The notes below the pieces were generated by a model. That model did not search any database. It was not told where the DNA came from and saw only the letters and a list, made by a program, of their open reading frames with translations. From NCBI GenBank assembly GCA_900546575.1, contig URDM01000029.1, positions 1-31,844 on the forward strand: a DNA stretch of 31,844 nt, in the 5' to 3' direction. Within the stretch, counting starts at the first letter, position 1; each line of letters starts with the position of its first letter. The stretch is from an uncultured Prevotella sp. Its GTDB lineage: Bacteria; Bacteroidota; Bacteroidia; Bacteroidales; Bacteroidaceae. Made by a program: the position numbers and the translations under genes. Below, piece after piece: positions 7,146 through 14,497 of this stretch.

Positions 7146-8468
7146 ATGAACATAGAAAACATACTGCAAAAGCTACGCATCGACAGCCTTAATGCGATGC
7201 AGGAAGAAACATCCGACGCCATTCTGCACTCCGACAAGGACGTCGTGGTGCTGGCTCCTACCGGCAGCGGCAAGACTCTTGCCTATCTGTTGCCTATCGC
7301 CTCGCGCCTCAATGCAGGCAGCGACGAGGTGCAAGCGGTTGTGATTGTGCCTGGCAGAGAGCTGGCCCTGCAGTCGCACGAGGTATTCCAGAGCATGGGC
7401 AGCGGTCTGCGCTCGGCTTGCCTGTACGGCGGTCGCGCCACAATGGACGAGCACCGACTGATAATGCGCACCAAGCCACAGATAGTGTTCGCCACTCCAG
7501 GCCGACTCAACGACCATATCGACAAGCTCAACATCAACGCCGAGAGTGTACGCTGGCTCGTACTCGACGAGTTTGACAAGTGTCTGCGCATGGGATTCCG
7601 CGCCGAAATGCAGAAGGCTTTGGAAAGTCTGCCCAACATTGAGCGCCGAATACTGCTCTCGGCAACCGATTCCGACGAGATGCCTTCGTTCGTTCGCATG
7701 CAGCGTACCATCAACATCAACCACCTCACGGACGAGGAGCAGACACCCGACCGCATAGGTCTGTACACCGTGCAATGTCCTGAGCGCGACAAGCTCGGCA
7801 CTCTCGACACACTGCTGCGCAGCTTCGGCAATCAGCAGACTATCGTATTCATGAACTATCGAGACGGAGTGGAGCGTGTGAGTCAGTTTCTGCGCAACGA
7901 GGGATACGTTGTCAGCGACTTCCACGGAGGCAAGGAGCAACGCGAACGTGAGGAAGCCATCTACCGCTTTGCCAATGGTTCGGCAAACATTCTCGTCGGA
8001 ACCGACCTCGCAGCACGCGGACTCGACATCCCCGACATAGCAAACGTAGTACACTACAACCTGCCCGTGGGCGAAGACGAATACATCCACCGCGTAGGAC
8101 GTACCGGACGATGGGATGCAACGGGTCGCGCATTCATGCTGATTGGCCCCGAGGAACATCTGCCTGAATACGTCAAGGAGAAAACAGAGGAATACAAGCT
8201 TGACGACAACAGCAAGAAACGTGTGCCGTTGCCGCGCATGGCTACTATATATATAGGTAAAGGAAAGAAAGACAAGATATCGAAGGGCGACATTCTTGGC
8301 TATTTGTGCAAGACATGCGGAGTGGAAGGCAGCGAGATAGGACGCATCGACGTATATGAGCGCTATGCCTATGTGGCCGTAGAACGCAAGACGGCCGACC
8401 GCATAGTGAAGATTTCAAAAGGCGCCAAAATCAAAGGAGTGCGCACTATTATAGAGAAAGCGTTCTGA
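7146..8468 (+). CDS. DEAD-box-type RNA helicase with DbpA-like RNA-binding tail
   Basis: 440 aa. Motifs run in canonical order: Q-motif glutamine (Q19), Walker A APTGSGKT (37-44), PGRELALQ (Ia), TPGRL (Ib), motif II as DEFD (141-144) rather than DEAD, SAT (LLSATD), GTDLAARGLDIP (V) and HRVGRTGR (VI). The last about 75 residues (ATIYIGKGKKDKISKGDILG through VRTIIEKAF) match the DbpA C-terminal RNA-binding domain, which in DbpA targets 23S rRNA hairpin 92, so a role in large-subunit assembly is likely. I chose the ATG at 7146; an in-frame upstream ATG at 7104 would add 14 residues unrelated to the fold. Its 3' end overlaps the convergent LuxR-type gene by 20 bp. Confidence 0.93.
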   Translation: MNIENILQKLRIDSLNAMQEETSDAILHSDKDVVVLAPTGSGKTLAYLLPIASRLNAGSDEVQAVVIVPGRELALQSHEVFQSMGSGLRSACLYGGRATMDEHRLIMRTKPQIVFATPGRLNDHIDKLNINAESVRWLVLDEFDKCLRMGFRAEMQKALESLPNIERRILLSATDSDEMPSFVRMQRTININHLTDEEQTPDRIGLYTVQCPERDKLGTLDTLLRSFGNQQTIVFMNYRDGVERVSQFLRNEGYVVSDFHGGKEQREREEAIYRFANGSANILVGTDLAARGLDIPDIANVVHYNLPVGEDEYIHRVGRTGRWDATGRAFMLIGPEEHLPEYVKEKTEEYKLDDNSKKRVPLPRMATIYIGKGKKDKISKGDILGYLCKTCGVEGSEIGRIDVYERYAYVAVERKTADRIVKISKGAKIKGVRTIIEKAF

Positions 8469-9078
8469 TGTCATTCACATCAACATATCCGTGCATAACG
8501 GCATAAATCGTAAGGGCCGAAACGCTGCGAAGACCGAGCTTCGACATAAGGTTCTTACGATGCGATATAATCGTCGGCAGACTCAAATTGAGTTGGTCGG
8601 CGATTTCTTTGTTTATATATCCCTTCACCACAAGCGACATCACTTCAATCTCGCGCGACGACAACGACACAGCATTCTCATTGCGGACATGAACCACCGG
8701 CGGCAGATTTCTACCATTGGCATGGGCATGCTGTTCGAGCATCAGGATTGAGCGAAGCAATTGCTTCTCAGGCAGATTGGTGCAAATGGTGTGAAACGAA
8801 CCCAAAGCCGAAGCATCATCAACGGCTGAGCTTGCGAGAACAATGGTCTTGTGGCGCATATTTTGAAAGAAAGCCATGTGGGCAAGCACTATGCGCATAT
8901 CGGCAAAGTAATGAAAATAACGTTCGGGATGGTTTGCCTCAAGCTCGGCAAACGATGCGAACGCGTCGATTTCCATCATCGGCATTACCGACTTCAATAA
9001 ATGAGTCAACCCCAACACAGCGAGTGTGTTGGGGTCGACGATTGCTATACTTGGCTTTTTACAGATTTCGTTAGTCAT
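8449..9078 (-). CDS. LuxR-type regulator with degenerate receiver domain, coupled to nrdG
   Basis: 209 aa. The C-terminal part (about 138-200) is a LuxR/FixJ HTH: LSSREIEVMSLVVKGYINKE, then IADQLNLSLPTIISHRKNL. The N-terminal part (about 10-120) looks like a receiver domain (IAIVDPNTLAVLGLTHLL) but lacks key residues: only one acidic residue after strand 1 (D15), Leu/Ala (about 65-66, in MRIVLAHMAF) where the phospho-Asp should be, and no conserved Lys. It is thus probably a pseudo-receiver. The ATG at 9078 shares its A with the nrdG stop (TAATG), so translation should be coupled to nrdG. A TTG at 9090 would add four residues inside nrdG and is unlikely. The HTH is closely similar to that of the regulator at 11962-12918. 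It overlaps the convergent helicase gene by 20 bp. Confidence 0.88.
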   Translation of the reverse strand: MTNEICKKPSIAIVDPNTLAVLGLTHLLKSVMPMMEIDAFASFAELEANHPERYFHYFADMRIVLAHMAFFQNMRHKTIVLASSAVDDASALGSFHTICTNLPEKQLLRSILMLEQHAHANGRNLPPVVHVRNENAVSLSSREIEVMSLVVKGYINKEIADQLNLSLPTIISHRKNLMSKLGLRSVSALTIYAVMHGYVDVNDIRTLSL

Positions 9079-9545
9079 TATTTCTTCCAAAAACGTGATG
9101 TTATATCGGTGAAATCATCGCCTACAGCACGCTTGTATAGACGCTGATTGGTGGTGCGATCCTTCAGACAACCAAGATGTTCGATATACGGACCGAGCTT
9201 GATGTAGTCGAAATCGCGCTTGCGTATGTTCTTCGGAAACTGCTGTCGACCACTATACCAAGCCACCTTCAGATTCTCATGTTCCCGATGCAGATACTGT
9301 GCAAGCTGGCTTACGTACTTAGGATCGGCATCGCCGCCCATGAAGCAAATGCAAGTTATCTCACCACCATACTGTTTCATAAACTGGTCGAGAACCATCG
9401 GCGTAAGCGGTTGACCAATGTTCTCCCACAGATACTGGCTGTGACAGCCAGGACAGCGGCATGGACATCCGGTGATGTTGATTGACAGCGTCACCTCGTC
9501 GGGTATCTCCTGGAAAACGATTCCAGTATTCAGATAATTCAGCAT
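9078..9545 (-). CDS. nrdG: Anaerobic ribonucleotide reductase-activating protein NrdG
   Basis: 155 aa, radical-SAM activase that installs the glycyl radical on NrdD. The cluster motif CPCRCPGC is CX3CX2C, the NrdG spacing, in the context INITGCPCRCPGCHSQYLWE. CFMGGDADP is the SAM-binding GGE-like region, and VAWYSGRQQ and IKLGPYIEHLGCLKDRTTNQ are typical of the family C-terminal half. It lies 46 nt downstream of nrdD and overlaps the following regulator gene by one base. The cluster is oxygen-sensitive, which fits an anaerobe. Confidence 0.97.
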   Translation of the reverse strand: MLNYLNTGIVFQEIPDEVTLSINITGCPCRCPGCHSQYLWENIGQPLTPMVLDQFMKQYGGEITCICFMGGDADPKYVSQLAQYLHREHENLKVAWYSGRQQFPKNIRKRDFDYIKLGPYIEHLGCLKDRTTNQRLYKRAVGDDFTDITSRFWKK

Positions 9546-9591
9546 TGTCTATATTCTTATTTAAAGGGATGTTTTTAATCTTGTATTTAAC

Positions 9592-11697
9592 TTAAGCCTC
9601 GCTCAACTCCTTGTCTACCTCGGCATAATAACGACGCTTGGCCTCCTCCTGACGAGCCTGCGAGAAGTTGCTCACACGCTTCAGATAGCCGATGATACGT
9701 GTCATATAGTCGATGTTTTTGCTATGACATACGGGGCATTCCTTAAGGTATCGCTTGTCGATATGACCACAATCGTTGCAGATAGTGTTAGGAATGTTGA
9801 ATGTAAAGTAGTTGCATCCTTCCTTGGCAGCGATACGCAGCAACTGGCGATACTGCGGTTGTGAAAGGTGTTCCTCAAGGTTCATATGCAGAGCCGAACC
9901 ACCTGTGAGGTGCTCGATGTACGGAGCTCCGTGCAACTTGAACTTGTCAACGATGTTGAGCGAGTCGTCCTCTACAACATAGAAGTAGCTGTTGTAGCAG
10001 TCGCGCGGTACGAAATAGCCGTCCTCACGGTCCCACTTGGCATGCTTAACGCCCACATTCTCGGCTGGAATCATCTCGCAGTTGAACATAACCTCCTTCG
10101 AACGATACTGCTTGTTATACTTCTCTACGAGTCCAAGCACTTTCTGTACAAAGTGCAGATAGTCGGGATTGTCGTTGATCTTAAGTCCCATGAACTCTGC
10201 GGCTTCAACAAGTCCGTTCACACCGATTGTGAGATACTGACGACTCATATTTATATAGCCGGCATCAAACAGCGGCAACATACCCTGCTTCTGCAAATCC
10301 TTGAGGTTCTCGTTGTATGCCAGCTGCACCTTATGGCAGAGATCGATAACCTCCGAAAGGTATTCGGCATAGTCAAGACCGTTCTTTACAGCATACTGTA
10401 TGCAACGGTTGAGGTTGATGGTGAGCACGCTCTTCGAACCAGTAGACACGCCACCGGCACCGAGTGTGTAGCTGAAGCCGTTGTCCTGAATCTCGTTGCG
10501 CAAGCGGCAGCATGAGCTCAGCGAGTCAGCATTGTCACTCATATATGTGAAGAACGAGTGTCCCTCAGAGTACATCTCGGCTGTAAAGTCGCCCCACTCC
10601 TTATCAATCACATCGCCATCCTTGGTAAGCAACGCCATTGTCTCAACCGGGAATGTGAGCACAGCCTTCGTACGCTCCTTGTTAAACCACTTCATGAAGC
10701 GCTTCTGCAACCATGAAAGTCCCGCCCAATCAGGTCTTGAGCCGTCTGGGAATACAAATTCGCCAAAGAGACTTTCAAAGTATGGTTTGTCATAATAAGC
10801 CACATTCCAGAACACAGCTTGATAATTGCGTGCACCAGTAGGCTGATTGATTGAGTAAACAATCTGCTCGAAGCAGTCGGTTATCACCTTATCGATGGTA
10901 CGCTGTTTAAGTGAGAGGTCAACGACGCGGTCTGGTTCCTTCCAGTAATCAAGACCGTACTCCTTACCAATGAAGTAGTTGAAGTACATGAGGAACTCTG
11001 GTGTTGCGCAAGCACCGCTCAACATGCTCGATACCATGAATACCATATTGACGAATCCGCCACAGAACGACTTGATGTTTGTAGGTGCTGTAGAGTTGCC
11101 ACCGATAGGGCCTGTACCGTTGACAAGCCACGGATACATTGTTATTGACGCACAATAGTTGGCAAGCGATGTCTCGTCGTTCTTATATATAAAGTGATGT
11201 GTGAGCTTGTCAATATACTCATTGGCGAGTTCTTTGCCGTACATCTGCTTGATACGGTCGACAAGCATGCGACGGTTCAAGCGAATAAAGCCTGACTTGG
11301 GAAGTTCGCCGATAAGTGTGGCAATGTTTTTATGCTCAACGTTTGCATTTGCGTCAAACTTCGAACCGGTTGCAGCATTCGATGCTTTGCAATAATCTGT
11401 CAGAAACTTCAACTTCTCGAGAGTCTCGCGATCTTCATTGTGGCGCTGGCGATAGAGCATAAACGACTTGGCGACTTTATAATAATCCTCGCGCATAAGA
11501 GCCTCTTCCACCTGGTTCTGAATATCCTCTACAGTGATGCCCTCGCTTATATTCAAGTGACTGAGTATCTTAGAGATAGCACTCAAGTCAACTGGTTCAT
11601 CTACCGACTGAAACGCTTTGATAATAGCGTTCATTATTTTATCTAAAGAGAAACGGTCTTGCGATCCGTCGCGCTTGGTTATTATAAAATCTTTCAT
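9592..11697 (-). CDS. nrdD: Class III anaerobic ribonucleoside-triphosphate reductase NrdD
   Basis: 701 aa, reduces NTPs to dNTPs without oxygen using a glycyl radical. An N-terminal ATP-cone (FIITKRDGSQDRFSLDKIM onward, about residues 1-95) provides allosteric activity control. The barrel contains GPIGGNSTAPTNIKSF, FSYTLGAGGVSTGSK and CNYFTFNIPNTIC. The C-terminal zinc site is CNDCGHIDKRYLKECPVC. The glycyl-radical loop is RIIGYLKR, compared with the RxCGYLG form of E. coli; the Gly is present. The protein is somewhat shorter than many homologues but complete. It is the first gene of nrdD-nrdG-regulator and has a promoter and a structured leader of about 160 nt (see 11763-11816). Confidence 0.97.
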   Translation of the reverse strand: MKDFIITKRDGSQDRFSLDKIMNAIIKAFQSVDEPVDLSAISKILSHLNISEGITVEDIQNQVEEALMREDYYKVAKSFMLYRQRHNEDRETLEKLKFLTDYCKASNAATGSKFDANANVEHKNIATLIGELPKSGFIRLNRRMLVDRIKQMYGKELANEYIDKLTHHFIYKNDETSLANYCASITMYPWLVNGTGPIGGNSTAPTNIKSFCGGFVNMVFMVSSMLSGACATPEFLMYFNYFIGKEYGLDYWKEPDRVVDLSLKQRTIDKVITDCFEQIVYSINQPTGARNYQAVFWNVAYYDKPYFESLFGEFVFPDGSRPDWAGLSWLQKRFMKWFNKERTKAVLTFPVETMALLTKDGDVIDKEWGDFTAEMYSEGHSFFTYMSDNADSLSSCCRLRNEIQDNGFSYTLGAGGVSTGSKSVLTINLNRCIQYAVKNGLDYAEYLSEVIDLCHKVQLAYNENLKDLQKQGMLPLFDAGYINMSRQYLTIGVNGLVEAAEFMGLKINDNPDYLHFVQKVLGLVEKYNKQYRSKEVMFNCEMIPAENVGVKHAKWDREDGYFVPRDCYNSYFYVVEDDSLNIVDKFKLHGAPYIEHLTGGSALHMNLEEHLSQPQYRQLLRIAAKEGCNYFTFNIPNTICNDCGHIDKRYLKECPVCHSKNIDYMTRIIGYLKRVSNFSQARQEEAKRRYYAEVDKELSEA

Positions 11698-11762
11698 TGT
11701 TATATATAGTTTTTTTAAGTCAATCTTATCAAGTCATAGTGATTGCCCAAGTTACACTTTTG

Positions 11763-11816
11763 GGAAAACTTTTGAAATTTTCGAAGAGCAAAAGTTTTCC
11801 GTTTTGGAAAACTTTC
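11763..11816. promoter_or_regulatory. Three-element alternating repeat in the nrdD leader
   Basis: GGAAAACTTTTG (11763-11774), its exact inverse CAAAAGTTTTCC (11789-11800) and a third element GGAAAACTTTC (11806-11816) follow one another. The first pair makes a 12-bp perfect dyad with a 14-nt spacer. The second and third make a 10-bp dyad with a 5-nt spacer. The two hairpins are mutually exclusive. All lie downstream of the predicted nrdD promoter (11867-11874), hence in the 5' untranslated RNA. They could equally be DNA operators. Confidence 0.6.
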
Positions 11817-11866
11817 TTTAATTCCGAAAAATAAAAGTTATTCGTTTTATGTCTTGGAAACGACTG

Positions 11867-11874
11867 CAAAGATA
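11867..11874 (-). promoter_or_regulatory. Bacteroidota -7 element (TATCTTTG) for nrdD
   Basis: The minus strand reads TATCTTTGCAG, matching TAnnTTTG plus GCA, about 170 nt upstream of the nrdD ATG at 11697. The -33 position has no TTTG, so the promoter may need an activator. It predicts a leader of about 160 nt. Confidence 0.65.
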
Positions 11875-11906
11875 ATACAAAAAAACGATACCTTTATACA
11901 CAAACA

Positions 11907-11935
11907 ATAAAAAAAAGCGGAAAAATTTTCCGCCT
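11907..11935 (-). terminator. Intrinsic terminator of the hemerythrin-LuxR gene
   Basis: On the minus strand GCGGAAAA pairs with TTTTCCGC (within 11917-11933), followed by eight T residues. It lies 26 nt past the stop at 11962 and separates this gene from the nrdD promoter. The self-complementary loop is very short, but the stem plus T-run is typical. Confidence 0.82.
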
Positions 11936-11961
11936 TAAATCTTGTTAATTGTACTACGATT

Positions 11962-12918
11962 TTACAACTTCACAGAAGAAATATCAACCAAGTTATTAAC
12001 TATTGCATAAATGGTCAGTCCTGCCGGGCTGTGTATCTGCAACTTACGCGCAATGTTGCGTCGATGAGTTATGACTGTATTAACCGATATGCACAGATGG
12101 TCGGCTATTTCCTTGTTGGTCATTCCCTGCACCAAGGCTACAATTACATCCTTCTCACGTTCGCCAAGAGCCTCTGAGCCTTCCTGGTTTCGACTGATCA
12201 TATCTGAAATTTTAGCCGTCACATCACTTTGTTTCGACTTATGCTCAAGACGTCGTACAGCAGGAATGAATATCTGTTCCTCTACCTGGGCATGCAACGC
12301 AAGCCATTCCTCATTATTATATATATCATAGAGAGTGGCCGAAAGTTGATTGTTGTGCAATCCGTCGCTGGGCAGATATTTGATGATGATGCTCTTCAAC
12401 TCACGCAGTTTGTTGCCCTCCTGGCTATGATGCTTCGAGTACATGTCTATCTCGAAGTCGCCGATGGACTTGCCTTCAAGCAAAGCCTCTACATAAGGGT
12501 AGACCACTCGCTCCTCGTGACGCATGTGTGTAGTTATAGAGCGTGCATATTCATCATACAGCTTCATTATGAGACGTGCCAGATTGTCGTTCTCGTCGAG
12601 CGCTTCTGCAAGTTCCTTGCGTATAAACGGCAGCTGGAAGTCGATATAATAGGCATGGCTCGCCTTAAGATAATGCAACAGCGTAGGCATCGACAATCGC
12701 GATGCATCATCAAAATCGCGGTAACCATTAATCGTAAAGTTCACCACCGCAAGGAATGTATATGTGTCAACATGCTGTTCCTCGCACACCTGACTTACTG
12801 TCTTATCGCCAAAACCGAGGCTGATGCCGAAGCTGCCAAGGCTCTGCAGAAGGTTGTAGTTGTCCCTGATAAGAGAAATCATCTTGTCCTCGGGCTCATA
12901 CATTTTCTGTTGCTTCAT
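11962..12918 (-). CDS. Hemerythrin (RIC/ScdA-like) - LuxR HTH fusion regulator
   Basis: 318 aa. Residues about 12-60 resemble the ScdA/RIC N-terminal domain (DUF542; LLQSLGSFGISLGFGDKTVS) but lack its Cys-Cys motif, reading SLGFGDK instead. Residues about 80-226 are a hemerythrin-like HHE domain with likely di-iron ligands H88 (LKASH), H131 and E135 (HMRHE), H163/H164 (SKHHSQE), H209 and E213 (HAQVE). These match the pattern in YtfE/RIC proteins, which handle NO and oxidative damage to iron-sulfur centres. Residues 251-312 are a LuxR-type HTH (GEREKDVIVALVQGMTNKE, then IADHLCISVNTVITHRRNI). It is probably a cytoplasmic transcription factor that senses oxygen, NO or iron through the di-iron site (inference). 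It is monocistronic, with a terminator at 11907-11935 and a divergent promoter region shared with the porin operon. Confidence 0.87.
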   Translation of the reverse strand: MKQQKMYEPEDKMISLIRDNYNLLQSLGSFGISLGFGDKTVSQVCEEQHVDTYTFLAVVNFTINGYRDFDDASRLSMPTLLHYLKASHAYYIDFQLPFIRKELAEALDENDNLARLIMKLYDEYARSITTHMRHEERVVYPYVEALLEGKSIGDFEIDMYSKHHSQEGNKLRELKSIIIKYLPSDGLHNNQLSATLYDIYNNEEWLALHAQVEEQIFIPAVRRLEHKSKQSDVTAKISDMISRNQEGSEALGEREKDVIVALVQGMTNKEIADHLCISVNTVITHRRNIARKLQIHSPAGLTIYAIVNNLVDISSVKL

Positions 12919-12961
12919 GTTTGTCTGATTATTACCTGTGTATCTTTTTTACCTAAAAATT

Positions 12962-12991
12962 ATGGCTGTACGATTATTGTAAAACAGCCAT
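12962..12991. promoter_or_regulatory. 8+8 bp dyad in the leader of the hemerythrin-LuxR gene
   Basis: ATGGCTGT (12962-12969) and ACAGCCAT (12984-12991) are exact inverses with a 14-nt spacer. The dyad lies between the predicted promoter (13019-13050, minus) and the ATG at 12918. It is therefore either an operator for autoregulation or a leader hairpin. Confidence 0.55.
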
Positions 12992-13018
12992 GCTATACAT
13001 TATATTATATAACAGGTG

Positions 13019-13050
13019 CAAAATAACAAAAAAACGACGAAACAGACAAT
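13019..13050 (-). promoter_or_regulatory. Promoter of the hemerythrin-LuxR gene
   Basis: On the minus strand ATTG (13050-13047) is followed after 20 nt by TTATTTTGCAC (-7 TTATTTTG at 13026-13019, one mismatch from TAnnTTTG). Spacing is the expected one. The leader would be about 95 nt. Confidence 0.55.
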
Positions 13051-13059
13051 CACTATATG

Positions 13060-13099
13060 TAGGTATTTTGAATTTTTTATTTACCAAAATTTAGGTATT
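13060..13099. promoter_or_regulatory. Putative shared operator between divergent promoters
   Basis: TAGGTATT occurs at 13060-13067 and 13092-13099, exactly 32 bp apart (about three helical turns). The second copy belongs to a 16-bp palindrome with one mismatched pair (TACC at 13082 to GGTA at 13097) and overlaps the -33 of the porin operon. It lies between the -33 elements of two divergent promoters. A related half-site TACCTAAA is at 12950-12957. Regulatory role is inferred. Confidence 0.45.
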
Positions 13100-13128
13100 G
13101 CTCACCTTTTTTATTCATAATACCTTTG
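13097..13128 (+). promoter_or_regulatory. Promoter of the porin-imelysin-DHOR operon
   Basis: ATTG (13097-13100) and TACCTTTGCA (-7 at 13121-13128) are separated by 20 nt, a very good Bacteroidota promoter, 34 nt upstream of the ATG at 13163. Confidence 0.82.
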
Positions 13129-13162
13129 CAATCGCAAAAAATCATTAAAAAACAAGAGAATT

Positions 13163-14458
13163 ATGAAGACGACTATCGTTACTATGGCTTGCGCTGCAGC
13201 AATGTGTTCTCCGCTTGCCATTCAGGCACAGACAGTAGCAGCCGACAGTGTTATGCAGCATGCCAAGGGCAATCGCCTCAGCATTGGCGGTTATGGTGAA
13301 GCTGCATTCAGCCGCAATTTCTACAGCGACTCAGGCAACCGCTACAGTTCGGCAAGCAGTCGCAAGAACGACCCAAGCCACGGACGTTTCGATATACCTC
13401 ATGCCGTTATATATCTCGGTTACAACTTCGGTAAGGGTTGGAGCCTTGGTACTGAGATTGAATTCGAGCATGGCGGTACCGGTTCGGCAATAGAATACGA
13501 AGCAGAAGAGGCTATTGAGTTTGAGCAGGAACAGGAACGCGGTGGCGAAGTAGAACTTGAGCAGTTCTGGATTCAGAAGTCATTCGGACGTTTCCTCAAC
13601 GTTCGTGCCGGCCATATTGTAGTGCCGTTCGGCCTCACCAACGCTTATCATGAGCCACTCAACTTCTTCACCGTATATCGTCCTGAGGGCGAAAACACCA
13701 TTCTGCCATGTACTTGGCATCAGACTGGTGTATCGTTGTGGGGTCATATAGGCGATTTCCGTTACGAAGCACAGATGGTTGCAGGTCTGGATGCATGGCA
13801 GTTCTCACGCGACCAGTGGATAAAGCCGGGCACAACAAAGCCGTTTGAGTTTGAGACAGCCAACAAATACGGATTTTCAGCCCGTATAGACAACTACACC
13901 ATACCAGGCTTGCGACTTGGCATTAGCGGCTACTACGGACAGTCTATGCACAACGCCGTTCCTCACGACATGGAGACCGGTAAGAACAAGAACATTAAGG
14001 GTAACATCTACCTTGGAGCATTCGACTTCACGTACAATGCCCACAACTGGGTGGCACGAGGCAATGCAGACTATGGATATGTGAGCGACGCTAAAACCAT
14101 CAGCGCTATACGCAAGCCTGGCACACAGTACGTGAAGCCATACGAGAGCAACCAGGTGTTCGGTTCACATGCAATAGCCACAAGCATTGAGGTTGGCTAC
14201 GATATCTTCTCACAGATTGCAAAGTTGCGCTCCGACAGACAGAAGCTTTATGTGTTCGGACATTTTGAGTATTACAACTCATGTATTGGCAGTTCGAAAG
14301 AATATACAAGCAAGAAGATTTTCGCCGGTGGCCTTAACTATTACCCCCTGCCGCAGGTCTGCGTAAAGGCAGAATACAGCTACCGCAAGTTCAAATCGCA
14401 GTATAACGATGAGCCAGCATTAAACATCGGTGTAGCTTATCAAGGACAGTTCCTCTAA
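13163..14458 (+). CDS. Outer-membrane porin-like beta-barrel protein
   Basis: 431 aa with a signal peptide (MKTTIVTMACAAAMCSPLAI, then QAQ). The mature protein shows alternating amphipathic strands typical of a porin barrel (YGEAAFSRNF, VIYLGYNFGKGWSLGTEIEF, KYGFSARIDNYTIPGLRLGI, ALNIGVAYQGQFL) and no TonB box or plug domain. An acidic run (EYEAEEAIEFEQEQERGGEVELEQF, about residues 112-136) looks like a surface or pore loop that could attract cations. It is the first gene of an operon with an imelysin and a di-haem oxidoreductase, which suggests a route for a metal ion or metal complex across the outer membrane (inference). A precise porin family cannot be named. Confidence 0.82.
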   Translation: MKTTIVTMACAAAMCSPLAIQAQTVAADSVMQHAKGNRLSIGGYGEAAFSRNFYSDSGNRYSSASSRKNDPSHGRFDIPHAVIYLGYNFGKGWSLGTEIEFEHGGTGSAIEYEAEEAIEFEQEQERGGEVELEQFWIQKSFGRFLNVRAGHIVVPFGLTNAYHEPLNFFTVYRPEGENTILPCTWHQTGVSLWGHIGDFRYEAQMVAGLDAWQFSRDQWIKPGTTKPFEFETANKYGFSARIDNYTIPGLRLGISGYYGQSMHNAVPHDMETGKNKNIKGNIYLGAFDFTYNAHNWVARGNADYGYVSDAKTISAIRKPGTQYVKPYESNQVFGSHAIATSIEVGYDIFSQIAKLRSDRQKLYVFGHFEYYNSCIGSSKEYTSKKIFAGGLNYYPLPQVCVKAEYSYRKFKSQYNDEPALNIGVAYQGQFL

Positions 14459-14497
14459 AAAAAAGGATAACCAACAATAATAATAAATAGTAAAAAG

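Noticed and set aside
7173..8159. 328-codon open frame on the minus strand opposite the helicase
   Set aside because: The plus strand has every helicase motif; the antisense frame is Val/His/Cys-rich without domains, a codon-bias shadow.
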